Source: Magnetococcales bacterium
GTDB lineage: Bacteria > Pseudomonadota > Magnetococcia > Magnetococcales > JADFZT01
Assembly (NCBI GenBank): GCA_015232395.1
Contig: JADFZT010000015.1
Location: forward strand, 1 to 64,000
Direction of reading: 5' to 3'
DNA length: 64,000 nt
A program made the position numbers and the translations under genes. This document shows positions 7,106 through 15,998 of this stretch, piece after piece (the first letter of the stretch is position 1; each line of letters starts with the position of its first letter). The notes under the pieces are model-generated. The model was not told the DNA's origin, made no database searches, and worked only from the letters and a program-made list of their open reading frames with translations.

Positions 7106-8827
7106 TCACTCCATCTGCCAACCAGCCCGCAGATAGTCATCCAGCAAGATCGGGTTCATCAGGGTGCTCACTTCCCGGCTATGGCTATCAAGCTCCCCTT
7201 TGCCAAAAACAGTAGCAGCCCGAAACAGCTCCACGGTCAAAAAAGCGGTCGGCACAGACCACCCTTGCAGCTGGGAGATGGGTTGGGAAATCCGGTCCGG
7301 AAGGCGGCCAGGAATCCAGGCCAAATGCCATCCCCACTCCCCAAAAGAGGGAATATTGGCATGATAGGGAAGGGTCTGAAATCCCGCAGCGGCCAGGGTT
7401 CGACCAATGGTCAAAAAGACCTCCTTGGCATGATAGGGGGAGGTGGACTGCACCGCCACCATCCCTTGGGGGGCCAGCACCCGTCGCAGCTTGAGATAAA
7501 ACTCCTTGCTGTAAAGCTTGGCCAACTCCACGGAACTTGGATCCGGAAAATCGATAATCACCACATCCCATGGGGATTGATCAGCAGAAGGGGTATTGAG
7601 AAAAAGATCCGCATCGATATGGATCACCTCCACCCCCGCCACCCACCGGGTCTCGGCGAGTTGGGTCTTGGGATCCACCCGCCCTGTTTCCTGGTAGATC
7701 CCCTTCACCCCGTCACTTTCGATACCGGGTGTCTCTTCAACCCGTACCCGGGCATCCCTGAAAGCCTCTTGGTTGAGTCGGGTCAAGAGGGGGTGGGTTG
7801 AAAAAAGCTGGACCATTCGGGGGTCGAGTTCCACCAGGGTAATCGCTTCGATCCGGGTATATTTCAGCAGCTCCCGAACCGCCAGGCCATCCCCTCCTCC
7901 CAGCACCAAAACCCGTTTTGGACTCTCCACCAAAGCCATGACCGGATGGACCAACAGTTCATGATAGCGGACTTCATCCAGGGAGCTGAATTGCAGATTG
8001 CCGTTGATGTAAAAACGATATTCATCCAGCCGCTTGCGGTGGGTCAGGACCAGGCGTTGATAGGGGGTGGTCTCGGCCAAAACAATCCGATCCTCATAAA
8101 GCCGCTGTTCCAGATCCAGGTTCCAGGCCCGGTTGTGATGATAGCCAAAGAGGAGCGATGCGGCCGTGCCCAGGATGAGGATCAATAAAGACCATTTTAA
8201 AGAGACCAGGCGCTGTTTGGCAAAATAGAGAGCGGTGATAATGGCGACAAAAAAGTTGATTCCCGCCACCAGGAAACCAATTTCAGTGAGGGGAAAGCGG
8301 CCCAAAAACCAATAGACCCAGACAAACGTAAAAACAAAGGCCCCCAGATAATCCGCCGCTGTGACCACCGCCAGATTGGACTTCAGGGTTCGGGCATATT
8401 TTTCGTTGATGCGAATGACGAAGGGAATTTCAAAACCGATGAGAAAGCCGATGCCCATAATGAAAAAATATTGGACCAGGAGGAAATGATCCTCCAGCAA
8501 ACCAAAGGCGGTATAGATGGCGAGGGGGGCAAACCCGGTCAGCCAGGCCAGGAGAATCTCCAGCAAGATAAATTTTTCGATCAGCCGACTGTCGCTGAAA
8601 AATTTTTGTACCCAGCCGCCAACCCCCATAAATCCCAGCATCACCCCGAAGGTGATGCTGAACTGTTCGATGGAACTGCCGAGGATGTAGGTGGAGACGG
8701 TGGCCAGGAGAAATTCGGCCACCAAACCGCTGGCTCCGGTAAAAAACATGGAGAGTGCCAACAGGATGGTGGCAAAACGGAACGTGCCGGAAGGATCGGT
8801 TTGGCTTGTGGCCTGGGAGTGGGACAT
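7106..8827 (-). CDS. Membrane-fused spermidine-synthase-like protein
   Basis: 573 residues from the ATG at 8827 (AAGG 7 nt upstream; a GTG two codons earlier is less likely). Residues ~20-235 contain about seven hydrophobic helices; the C-terminal half is a class I SAM-type methyltransferase/aminopropyltransferase fold. Visible motifs are VLVLGGGDGLAVREL near 310 (cofactor loop), VELDPRMVQLF (ribose-binding acidic residue) and VVIIDFPDPSS near 427, equivalent to the D-x-x-D-P block of spermidine synthase. It probably acts on a polyamine or a similar cationic substrate at the inner membrane, but substrate is not predictable. It is the last gene of the TelA/DUF350 operon, 116 bp after the DUF350 gene. 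Plain SpeE lacks the membrane half, so no symbol is given. Confidence 0.8.
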   Translation of the reverse strand: MSHSQATSQTDPSGTFRFATILLALSMFFTGASGLVAEFLLATVSTYILGSSIEQFSITFGVMLGFMGVGGWVQKFFSDSRLIEKFILLEILLAWLTGFAPLAIYTAFGLLEDHFLLVQYFFIMGIGFLIGFEIPFVIRINEKYARTLKSNLAVVTAADYLGAFVFTFVWVYWFLGRFPLTEIGFLVAGINFFVAIITALYFAKQRLVSLKWSLLILILGTAASLLFGYHHNRAWNLDLEQRLYEDRIVLAETTPYQRLVLTHRKRLDEYRFYINGNLQFSSLDEVRYHELLVHPVMALVESPKRVLVLGGGDGLAVRELLKYTRIEAITLVELDPRMVQLFSTHPLLTRLNQEAFRDARVRVEETPGIESDGVKGIYQETGRVDPKTQLAETRWVAGVEVIHIDADLFLNTPSADQSPWDVVIIDFPDPSSVELAKLYSKEFYLKLRRVLAPQGMVAVQSTSPYHAKEVFLTIGRTLAAAGFQTLPYHANIPSFGEWGWHLAWIPGRLPDRISQPISQLQGWSVPTAFLTVELFRAATVFGKGELDSHSREVSTLMNPILLDDYLRAGWQME

Positions 8828-8943
8828 GCACACACCTTCAATCCTGGTTCAGACAGCTTCCCAAAAGAGCCTCCCCATACACCTTAGCACCCAGCTCCCT
8901 GGTTCAACCCAAACCGATTCCCCCCCAACTGCCGGATTCAGGA

Positions 8944-9798
8944 TTATAAAACCACGGCGCTGATGAAGAGTGCCAGGGCGATCTTGACGGTGATGACCAC
9001 GAGAATGGCAGCGGTGTTGTTGTCCCGTTCAATCTCGGTTTGAATGGTGGTGCCCGGTAAAAATATCCGATCCACGAATTGATGAAAGACCACCAACAAC
9101 AGGAAAAGACTGTTGATAAAACTGAGCCCAAAGGCTTGCAGGTCCGCACTCCAGCCGTTGGAGACCCCGGAGATGGCCCCTTTGAGGATAAACCCCATGG
9201 CCACCATCATTCCCCCCAACATCAGACCCGAAGCCGCACGGCCCTGCCGGATATTCTCCACCACGTTAAAGGGGGTCATCCACTCGTAGAGATAGATCAT
9301 GGTCAAAAGCGCCAGCTGGCCCAAAACAAACCAGACCATACTCCCCCACCAAGGCCCCCCCTCCCCGGAAACCGCGCCATACATGATCAGCCCCGTGGCC
9401 AGATAGCCTCCCGCTTCGGTGAGGCCCACGGCGATGTTGCCTTCCAGGACGGCCTGGTCGTTATCAATCCCGTCGATGATCACCTTGTCGTTCAGGGTGC
9501 CACAAAGCATGGTAAATAAAACAATCAAAATGCCGTCCAGCGCCAAGACTGTCAGATCCGCCATAAACCCCTGGCTGATCCCGGAAGAGACCGAGCCATA
9601 CATACCAATCGCAATGGCACCATAGAGCCCCCCACGGCGCAGACCCACCGCCAGATTGCTGTTTTCCTCAATTTCGTGATCGGAGTCGAACCGCTTGCTG
9701 GCGGCATGGTCGGAAAAAAATTTCGCCAGCCACATGAAAAATCCGCACGCAATGGCCAATCCAACCCCCTGGGCTGCGTGTGTCAATAGCGTTGTCAT
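8944..9798 (-). CDS. DUF350 (YjfL-like) integral membrane protein
   Basis: 284 residues, almost entirely hydrophobic helices (about eight). It is an internal duplication of the DUF350 unit: the motifs EENSNLAVGLRRGGLYGAIAIGMYG and LEGNIAVGLTEAGGYLATGLIMYG are clearly related, each with a conserved polar N-[LI]-A-V-G-[LF] stretch inside the membrane. DUF350 proteins in other bacteria are linked with PspA-like, DUF4178 and polyamine/glutathionylspermidine-related genes and are suspected stress or potassium/membrane-integrity proteins. Function is unproven. ATG at 9798 with GGAG upstream. It sits between a large membrane-anchored protein and the spermidine-synthase-like gene in the same operon. 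Confidence 0.85.
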   Translation of the reverse strand: MTTLLTHAAQGVGLAIACGFFMWLAKFFSDHAASKRFDSDHEIEENSNLAVGLRRGGLYGAIAIGMYGSVSSGISQGFMADLTVLALDGILIVLFTMLCGTLNDKVIIDGIDNDQAVLEGNIAVGLTEAGGYLATGLIMYGAVSGEGGPWWGSMVWFVLGQLALLTMIYLYEWMTPFNVVENIRQGRAASGLMLGGMMVAMGFILKGAISGVSNGWSADLQAFGLSFINSLFLLLVVFHQFVDRIFLPGTTIQTEIERDNNTAAILVVITVKIALALFISAVVL

Positions 9799-9840
9799 CC
9801 CACACTCCTTCTGATAAGGATCGTCACCTGTGCCTACGCA

Positions 9841-11556
9841 CTATTTTCCAGATCTACCCGGCCCCCGATTACGGCTTTTTCCACCCCCCCGGGCGCTGAC
9901 CGTTTGGGCGCGCTTGCCAGCTGAGCCTGTTTTGCCACTCCGGCTGCGCTCGACTGTTCTCGGATAGCGCCTGGCATGGTCCGAATGGCGATAGCGGGAG
10001 CCGCCGCTGTAGGTGTAGCGACCATAGGTGCCATATTCCTCTTTTTCGCCATAGTAGGGCTCTTCCTTGGAACGATAATTCCGGTACCAATGGTCATATT
10101 CATTCCAGCCGTAGCGGCCATAGCCGATGGAGCCGGTCATGAGATCTGAAATCACGCGATATTTGCCGTAAAACGCCCAAAAGGATTGCCCGCTGCTCCC
10201 ATCGTGATGCCACTCGCCATATTGATTGGAGCCTGTGGGGTGGCCATCCACCAGGGTGGGGGGGGCGATGAAGGACAAACCAACCGGGGCGGGGGAGACA
10301 AACGATTCATCTTCAAAAGCCCCAAAAGGCTTGGCGACCAGGGTCATCCCCAGGTTGCGTTCGTTGGCCCAATAGAAGGGCTCCTGCACCGGCTGCCAAT
10401 CGGTTTCGGTCATCTTGCCGTTTTGGAGGATGGCATATTTGTGGTAGGTCTTGATATAGAGTTTTTCCAGCCAATAGTCGGCATAATCATAAACGCTTTG
10501 CCGATTGAAATTTTTCCTGATCTTGAGAATGTCCCACCGCTGCTTCGGAATATGGAGCGTAAAGGTATCTGAACTCCAACCAGGCCTCTCCTTGGCGATC
10601 AAATCCAGGGTGAGGGCATCAAAATATTCGAAAGAACCTTCATCCACCTCCACAGGCGAATAAAAGACCGTGCTGCCATTGCCACAGCTCTCCCCTTCAC
10701 ACCAGGCCGCCCGCCCAACCTGGACGAAATACCGAATGCGCATATCCACCAGGGTTTTGCTGTAACTTTGATAAAGTTCGGAAAGAGTCGATTCAAAAGC
10801 AGGCAGGGCTTTTTCCATGGATTCAAGGCGCTGGGTCACAACGGTGACGTTATCCCCGAGAACCCCATAGTCGGCGGTATTTGCAGATAGTTTATCCACC
10901 TCACCCCGGGCTTTTTCATACCCTGAATGAGCCTTGGCAACGTGCTTTTGCAGGGGCACAAAACGGCTGAGAATAGCGTCAGCACGATCAGGATAATCCT
11001 TTTTGGCCTGATCGACGGCAGAGAGCCCCTCATCCAACCATTGATCCAATTGTTGAATATGGCTTTGGGCTTGTGCCACCCATTCCCGCCCTTCGGCCTT
11101 GGCCCTTTTGAGAAAGGTTTGCCTCTCGTTTGGCTGCCTGGCCTCCTTGTAGGCGGTAAAAAAGGCTTGATTGATGCGCTTCAGGTGCCTGGCTGCGCTC
11201 TCCTTCTCCTGCTGGCGGTTATTCTCCAACAGCGGGGCCAATTCGGTTTCGAAACGATTCCAACCCTCGGTGGTGGCTTGTCGGGCCAGGCGAAAATGGT
11301 CGGTCCATTTTTCCCGGGTGGCGTAGGGTTGCAAAAAGCGCCCCTCGGGTGATGCCAGCTGGGTCTTGAGAAGACGTTCCTGGCGATCCAGGGTGGCGAG
11401 GAGCTTTTGGTGTATTTCCGGAAGCGCCTCCGCCTCCATCACCAACTCCTCAGGCAACTCTTCCGGCCAGAAAGCCATGACCCCCAACAGCCCAACGACG
11501 AGATGAGCCGCGACAAAATAAACTTTCCAACTCCCCTTCTGTTTTTCCTGGGTCAT
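9841..11556 (-). CDS. Membrane-anchored coiled-coil protein with Tyr/Gly-Arg-rich tail, unknown
   Basis: 571 residues from ATG 11556 (GAGGGA 4-9 nt before it; an in-frame TTG at 11571 is less likely). An N-terminal membrane anchor (VYFVAAHLVVGLLGVMAFW, residues ~12-30) is followed by ~240 residues of charged, heptad-like helix, then a globular region with WCEGESCGNGS and many aromatic residues. From ~470 to the end there is a low-complexity basic tail rich in Tyr, Gly, Ser and Arg (YGRYGWNEYDHWYRNYR, later GGGKSRNRGPGRSGK). The topology suggests a periplasmic domain. I do not recognise the family, though proteins of this layout accompany DUF350/DUF4178 genes. The tail might bind nucleic acid, polyphosphate or cell wall; that is speculation. 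Confidence 0.7.
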   Translation of the reverse strand: MTQEKQKGSWKVYFVAAHLVVGLLGVMAFWPEELPEELVMEAEALPEIHQKLLATLDRQERLLKTQLASPEGRFLQPYATREKWTDHFRLARQATTEGWNRFETELAPLLENNRQQEKESAARHLKRINQAFFTAYKEARQPNERQTFLKRAKAEGREWVAQAQSHIQQLDQWLDEGLSAVDQAKKDYPDRADAILSRFVPLQKHVAKAHSGYEKARGEVDKLSANTADYGVLGDNVTVVTQRLESMEKALPAFESTLSELYQSYSKTLVDMRIRYFVQVGRAAWCEGESCGNGSTVFYSPVEVDEGSFEYFDALTLDLIAKERPGWSSDTFTLHIPKQRWDILKIRKNFNRQSVYDYADYWLEKLYIKTYHKYAILQNGKMTETDWQPVQEPFYWANERNLGMTLVAKPFGAFEDESFVSPAPVGLSFIAPPTLVDGHPTGSNQYGEWHHDGSSGQSFWAFYGKYRVISDLMTGSIGYGRYGWNEYDHWYRNYRSKEEPYYGEKEEYGTYGRYTYSGGSRYRHSDHARRYPRTVERSRSGKTGSAGKRAQTVSARGGGKSRNRGPGRSGK

Positions 11557-11563
11557 GGCTCCC

Positions 11564-12127
11564 TCATCCAATAGAGAGGATCGTCTGTGTGATCACCAAT
11601 TGTTGCTCGTTGGGATAGAGATGTGCGGTTTCCAATTCCAGGCGGTTGGAGGAAAATTCACTCACCTGCACCACTGTTTTGGGGGACGTTTGGCCCGAAG
11701 CCTCTCCCGGGGGGAAGGTATATGCCAGCCCCAAACCGTGGGGATTGGCCAAAGCCCGGGATTCGATCCGCTCCATTTCGGCCCACCCTCCTGGCAGGGC
11801 CTGTTTTTGCCAATGAAAACGATAGTTCACTTTGGCAAAAAACAGACGCTCCACCAACGCCTCATCCCCTTGAAAAGGGCCAAAGGCGTGTTTGCCTCCC
11901 GGGGAATCCCCCTCGGTGCAGGCCAATATTTCATAAAGATGCTGCCCATCCCCCAAGTCAAAATGGAAAAAATGGCTGCTGCCGATAATGGCGGCATTCA
12001 GGGTCACAAAGGGGGCTTGCAGGCGGCTCCGGGTCAGGATGGTAAACTGGTTTTCGTCCAACCTCCCCGTTGAGAGGGTGAGTCGCAGTTGATCGGCGGA
12101 CTGATCCTGATAGACCAGGGGGGTCAT
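11564..12127 (-). CDS. Uncharacterised protein of the TelA/DUF350 operon
   Basis: 187 residues, soluble, no signal peptide or membrane segment. It overlaps the upstream gene by ATGA (start at 12127), which implies tight translational coupling, and its stop lies 7 nt before the ATG of the large anchored protein's gene. The sequence alternates short beta-like stretches (LRLTLSTGRL, FTILTRSRL, FVTLNAAIIGSSHFFHFDLG, HLYEILACTEG), so a beta-rich fold is likely. Family not recognised with certainty; the operon context places it with DUF4178 and DUF350 stress proteins. Confidence 0.7.
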   Translation of the reverse strand: MTPLVYQDQSADQLRLTLSTGRLDENQFTILTRSRLQAPFVTLNAAIIGSSHFFHFDLGDGQHLYEILACTEGDSPGGKHAFGPFQGDEALVERLFFAKVNYRFHWQKQALPGGWAEMERIESRALANPHGLGLAYTFPPGEASGQTSPKTVVQVSEFSSNRLELETAHLYPNEQQLVITQTILSIG

Positions 12128-12477
12128 GGATCCTCCGAAGGGGGTTTTTTCCGGGTGAGATCTTCCTGAAAGGCGGCCCAGCCTCGCTGAAAGCGCTCAA
12201 AAAATTCCAACCCCACCCCCTGCATCTCCTGACTGAAGGCCTTGAACTGCTCCTGAAAGCCCGCCCAATGCTGCCAGGCACTCACCAAGCCGGTAAACTC
12301 CACTTCCAGGTGTTGATCATGGCCGGTCTGGCTATCTTTCAGATCGACATGCAGCCACACCTTGCCCAGGTCATCCCCCTCCCCGGCTTGAAACCGAAAT
12401 GTTTTGACCTTTTGGGGGTGACCGTTGAGGTTGATCCGCAGGTTTTCGAGATCGGGTGAGGCGTTTGGTTTGGTCAT
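12124..12477 (-). CDS. Small uncharacterised protein in the TelA/DUF350 operon
   Basis: 117 residues if translation starts at ATG 12477, which overlaps the DUF4178 gene stop as ATGA; the frame is open 22 codons further upstream, but that part lies inside the upstream gene. No signal peptide. The N-terminal half is beta-like (LRINLNGHPQKVKTFRFQAG, KVWLHVDLKDS), the C-terminal half helical and aromatic (WQHWAGFQEQFKAFSQEM, FFERFQRGWAAFQEDL). Its position between two overlapping genes suggests a structural or adaptor role in the same complex. Function unknown. Confidence 0.65.
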   Translation of the reverse strand: MTKPNASPDLENLRINLNGHPQKVKTFRFQAGEGDDLGKVWLHVDLKDSQTGHDQHLEVEFTGLVSAWQHWAGFQEQFKAFSQEMQGVGLEFFERFQRGWAAFQEDLTRKKPPSEDP

Positions 12478-13121
12478 GGGGCTGGCACTCCTTGGAGCTG
12501 GAGAATCCGGATAGCGTGGGTATCCACCTCCCGGCTGGTCCAAATTTCACATTCACGATCCGCCTCATCGTACCAGGCTTCGATGGTCAAGCAGTCATCG
12601 TTTTTGGTTGCAAACTCGTAAAAACGCACCCGCTCGGGGCTCCCCTGATTGTTGCGATAAAATTTGGCCGCCCAGGATTCGTCATCATTGTACCAGTAGG
12701 TTTTCCCCTGATATTTAATCCCCCCTTCGGCATCCGCCAGGCGATCCAGGTCGGCCTTGCCCACCCGCCGATCCTGATCATCGGTCAAATCCCGAAATTT
12801 CAGCCGCTCCCCAGCCAAAAATATTTCCAGATCGTCATCCACCCCCCACTCGATGTGGCGCACCTGGGCGCTCTTGAGGGAAAAGATTTCCAGCTCCCAG
12901 AGGGTGTATCGCTTATCCTTCTGGAAATCCCATTTGGTCTCCTGATAGCGATGCATTGCCCGCACCTGCCAGTTTTCCCCCTGGAGGGAAAAATAACCGC
13001 CTCTTTGGATACTCTTGAGATCGTAGCGATGGCGCTCCCCATCCGGCAGGGGGCTCAGGGCGCGGATGGCTGCCAGGCGCAAACGAAAACGTTTTTCTTC
13101 AGCGGTATCGAGTTTCGACAT
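12474..13121 (-). CDS. DUF4178 domain protein
   Basis: 215 residues, soluble. The pattern of a Gly-hinged strand (YFSLQGENWQVRAMHRYQE), then YTLWELEIFSLKSAQVRHIEWGVDDDLEIFL, and a later repeat-like half (GIKYQGKTYWYNDDESWAAKFYR, RVRFYEFATKNDDCLTIEAWYD) fits DUF4178, a beta-rich family of unknown function found beside DUF350 and spermidine-synthase-like genes. ATG 13121 has AGGAG upstream. It is third in the operon after the XpaC-like and TelA genes (65-bp gap to TelA). Confidence 0.7.
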   Translation of the reverse strand: MSKLDTAEEKRFRLRLAAIRALSPLPDGERHRYDLKSIQRGGYFSLQGENWQVRAMHRYQETKWDFQKDKRYTLWELEIFSLKSAQVRHIEWGVDDDLEIFLAGERLKFRDLTDDQDRRVGKADLDRLADAEGGIKYQGKTYWYNDDESWAAKFYRNNQGSPERVRFYEFATKNDDCLTIEAWYDEADRECEIWTSREVDTHAIRILQLQGVPAP

Positions 13122-13186
13122 GTGACAATGCTCCTACAGCTATCAGATGGATCGCTCCCATCATTCAGAGGCTCCGTTATACCCCA

Positions 13187-14443
13187 TCAAACCCCAGCAG
13201 ACTCCTTGGCCTGACGCGCCAGGGTGTGGGGGTCGGCATGTCGGCGCATGCGGCTGTTGAGGTCAGACATGGTGTTGCTGATGCCCCGGGCGTTTTGTTC
13301 GGCATTTTCAAAAATATCCAACAGCTCTGATTGGGCCATTTCATACTCTTTGCAGGCCGCTTCCAGATCATCAATACGAATCATTCCTTCGGCATTCATC
13401 CGCGCTGTGGCCACGGTGGTTTGGCGCACCTGCTCAGCGGTTTGGCGAATGGTGCTGCTGGCCGCATCCATGATTTGAGCGGCACTGCTTACCAGTTGGG
13501 CCTGCTGGGCGGCGGCGGCTTTCACAGCCAGGGCGTTTTGAACGCTGGGAAGCAAAATATTGGTGACCCGCCCCACCAGCTTTTGCACTTGCCGGCAGTT
13601 GTTGATCAAATTTTCCGCCCCCATGCGGGATTGGATGTTCAATTGATCCACTGTCTGGAGATCGATCACCAGGGTGGAAAGATCGTTGGTGAGATAGGTC
13701 AGGGCCTGATTGCGCAGGGGGTCGGACTCCAGGGTTCGGGCTTGATTGAGTTGCTGCCAAACCAGCTGCCCCTGATAGATGGCGGTCTGGAGAGCCTCCT
13801 GGGTGCTGAATAGATGATTGGCGATCATCCCCAGCTCCGTGGCGTTGTGCAGCGCCTTGTCCCGCTCGGTCCAGAGGTGGCGCTTGAGGGCATCGATGGT
13901 GGAGGCCACCGTATCCCGGCGCTCGTTGATCAGAACCATCACCTCCTCTTTTTTGGGAAGCCGCATCACGGTCCGTTTGATAAAACCAAACACCTTGCCT
14001 TCGAACTTCCCCTCGGTGGCAGCCACCACATGGGGGTTGACCAGATCCAACTGGGCCTTGATCTCCATCAACCCCTTGGCCACCGGATTTTCAACGTTGA
14101 TGGTCTGCATCACCGGCCCGATTTTGGTATCCATCAAGGAGACCTGCCGGGTATTGGCATCCATGGCCGGTTTGCCCAGGGCATAGAGCTCGGTGGTGAT
14201 GGCGATATCGGAAGGATTTTTTAAAATCGCCTGCACCAGCTGATGGGCTTCCTGGTGGAGGCGCTCATCCTGGGCCGTATCCAAAAAGTCTGGGCGAACC
14301 GGGACGATGGTTTCGGGGGTTTGCACCGCCCCGGCCCCAGGAACAGCCAGGGAGCCCTGGGAGGGGGCGTTGGGAGCCAAAGCGGTTGGCTGATCTGCCA
14401 GTGAATCCGGGGTGGAGGTGGTGACGGAGGGGAGGTTGTCCAT
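13187..14443 (-). CDS. TelA-family toxic anion resistance protein
   Basis: 418 residues, helical, cytoplasmic. After a ~50-residue Pro/Ala/Thr-rich leader, the TelA (PF05816-type) pattern is evident: VSLMDTKIGPVMQ, VAKGLMEIKAQLDLVNP, FGFIKRTVMRLPKKEEVMVLINERRDTVAST, then long coiled-coil helices through LINNCRQVQKLVGRVTNILLPSVQNAL to the C-terminus. TelA proteins are tied to tellurite, lantibiotic and cell-envelope stress resistance, with unknown biochemistry. The gene follows the XpaC-like gene by 50 bp; TelA-XpaC pairs are known in Firmicutes. Start ATG with GGAAG upstream. Confidence 0.85.
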   Translation of the reverse strand: MDNLPSVTTSTPDSLADQPTALAPNAPSQGSLAVPGAGAVQTPETIVPVRPDFLDTAQDERLHQEAHQLVQAILKNPSDIAITTELYALGKPAMDANTRQVSLMDTKIGPVMQTINVENPVAKGLMEIKAQLDLVNPHVVAATEGKFEGKVFGFIKRTVMRLPKKEEVMVLINERRDTVASTIDALKRHLWTERDKALHNATELGMIANHLFSTQEALQTAIYQGQLVWQQLNQARTLESDPLRNQALTYLTNDLSTLVIDLQTVDQLNIQSRMGAENLINNCRQVQKLVGRVTNILLPSVQNALAVKAAAAQQAQLVSSAAQIMDAASSTIRQTAEQVRQTTVATARMNAEGMIRIDDLEAACKEYEMAQSELLDIFENAEQNARGISNTMSDLNSRMRRHADPHTLARQAKESAGV

Positions 14444-14493
14444 CTATCTGGCTTCCTTCTGCGAGGTTCGATTCTGTTTTGGTCGGAAAAGTA

Positions 14494-15090
14494 TCAATAT
14501 TTTTGTTTGAGGAATCCCTGCTCCACCTGAAATTCGTGGAGTTCTCCCTGATCCAGATGTTTTTGCAGTTTGGCGACATTGGCCTGAAGCTCAGCCAATT
14601 GCTGGATCAGTTCGGCTTGTTGGGCGGTTCTGGCCGCTGGTTTGAGATCCACAAAAGAGCCAAGCAATTTGGGCAGGTGGGTGGTGGCCAGCTGTTCCAG
14701 ATCGAAGGTGGTCTCTGAACCCGGAGATTTTTCCCGGGCGTGGGGAATGGTGTTCCAGAGGAGATCGATGAGCTGCTCACAGGGGAGGAGGATGGCGATA
14801 TCGAGGGGAACCAGACGAATTCGCTCGTTGAGTTGGGTCAACTGCTCCTTGACCAGCCGCTCCGGCGCCCCCGGGTCGGGTTTAACCGCCTGCTCGATCA
14901 CTTCCTGGGCCACCTCCGAGGCTTTTTCACCCCGAGCGCGAGCGATGAGAAAGATCGTCAGGCCAATGCCGACGGCCCCCCCCACCAGGAACGAAAAAAG
15001 CGTGCCTGGACGAAAAAAATATTGCACCAGATAGGCGGACAAAAAACCCACAGCCACCCCAAACATGATGCTCTTGGTTTTGTCATCCAT
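14494..15090 (-). CDS. XpaC-like membrane protein, first gene of TelA operon
   Basis: 198 residues. The N-terminus holds two closely spaced membrane helices (SIMFGVAVGFLSAYLVQYFF and FLVGGAVGIGLTIFLIA, residues ~7-45); the rest is a cytoplasmic helical domain ending in a short coiled coil (QLAELQANVAKLQKHLD). Layout (N-terminal hairpin in the membrane, helical cytosolic part, adjacent TelA gene) matches XpaC-type proteins, though overall similarity is not obvious by eye. It is probably the promoter-proximal gene of the eight-gene operon; the region 15091-15470 upstream would hold the promoter. Confidence 0.55.
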   Translation of the reverse strand: MDDKTKSIMFGVAVGFLSAYLVQYFFRPGTLFSFLVGGAVGIGLTIFLIARARGEKASEVAQEVIEQAVKPDPGAPERLVKEQLTQLNERIRLVPLDIAILLPCEQLIDLLWNTIPHAREKSPGSETTFDLEQLATTHLPKLLGSFVDLKPAARTAQQAELIQQLAELQANVAKLQKHLDQGELHEFQVEQGFLKQKY

Positions 15091-15470
15091 TCATTTATTC
15101 CAGATAGCTGAAAAATAGTTGATTCCAATCATCTCACCCACCCCCATCATAGCCCATTGCTGAGGGAAGTTCTATCCGCACAACACCAAGCCCCCCTCCT
15201 CCCCCAGCCACCACCATAGCCACCATCAGAACACTCCAATCAGCTGCTAATCCCACCAAATTTTCCAGAAAACCCAACTGCGTACCCCCACTTTGCCAGA
15301 GGTACAAAAGATGATCATTGCAAAAACATCACCCCACCCCCCAAGGATCCGCCCCATTGAAACGTCCAAACAAACAGATGAATAATGATGCGTCCCTGGC
15401 CAATCAATGCGAGGATAGCCCCCTCAACGCATCCATTGTAGACAGAGCCAAAACCACCCAGGCGTGAGTC
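15091..15470. other. Divergent promoter region between TelA operon and ECF sigma gene
   Basis: 380 bp between two divergent transcription units. It is C/A-rich on the plus strand and holds no credible gene. I could not identify a -35/-10 pair with confidence. An ECF-type autoregulatory promoter for the sigma gene would be expected here. Confidence 0.4.
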
Positions 15471-15995
15471 ATGGATAAACTTGCCCAACAAGCCCAGCAA
15501 GGGGACCAAGCCGCTTTTGCCTCCCTGCTGGAGAGCCATTATGAGCGCATCCACAGGCTCTGCTACCGCTGGACCGGTCATACCCAGGATGCCGAAGATC
15601 TGGCCCAGGAGGTGTGCATCACCCTGGCTCGGGCCATCACCGGCTATCGTGGGGAGTGCGCCTTTGCCACCTGGGTCTATCGCATCACCCTGAACACCGC
15701 CCGGGATTATCATCGCAGCCAAAAACGACGAGGGGAGCGGGAGCGTGGTGGCGCCGATGAAGCCACCGCAGCTGATCCAGCACCCGATCCGGAGCGGGCG
15801 CTGATCTCCCGGCTGATCCTCCACTGCATTTCCCTCCTGCCCGAACCCCTTCGGGGGGCGGTGTTGCTGGTCCATGCCGAAGGCCTCAACCACCGCCAGG
15901 CTGGAGAAACTTTGGAGTGTGCCGAGGGCACCATCTCCTGGCGTTTATCCGAAGCCCGAAAAAATCTCGCCACCTGCCTGGAACAGGGAGGCTGA
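15471..15995 (+). CDS. ECF-type RNA polymerase sigma factor
   Basis: 174 residues, the usual ECF length. Region 2 covers ~residues 10-80: FASLLESHYERIHRLCYRWTG, then DAEDLAQEVCITLARAI (core-binding and -10 region), FATWVYRITLNTARDYHRS. A charged linker (KRRGERERGG) follows, then region 4 at ~115-165 (LLPEPLRGAVLLVHAEGLNHRQAGETL, ECAEGTISWRLSEARKNL), a helix-turn-helix for the -35 element. The stop is 3 nt before the start of the VWA gene, so the two are co-transcribed and the VWA protein probably acts as its membrane-bound regulator. Confidence 0.9.
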   Translation: MDKLAQQAQQGDQAAFASLLESHYERIHRLCYRWTGHTQDAEDLAQEVCITLARAITGYRGECAFATWVYRITLNTARDYHRSQKRRGERERGGADEATAADPAPDPERALISRLILHCISLLPEPLRGAVLLVHAEGLNHRQAGETLECAEGTISWRLSEARKNLATCLEQGG

Positions 15996-15998
15996 ACC

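Noticed and set aside
7106-8827. Naming the membrane-fused protein speE
   Set aside because: The N-terminal multi-helix membrane half and the TelA/DUF350 context make classical cytoplasmic spermidine synthesis uncertain.
15315-15893. Minus-strand frame of 192 codons over the ECF sigma gene
   Set aside because: The plus-strand frame encodes a complete sigma factor with regions 2 and 4; the antisense frame is Gly-rich with no family features.
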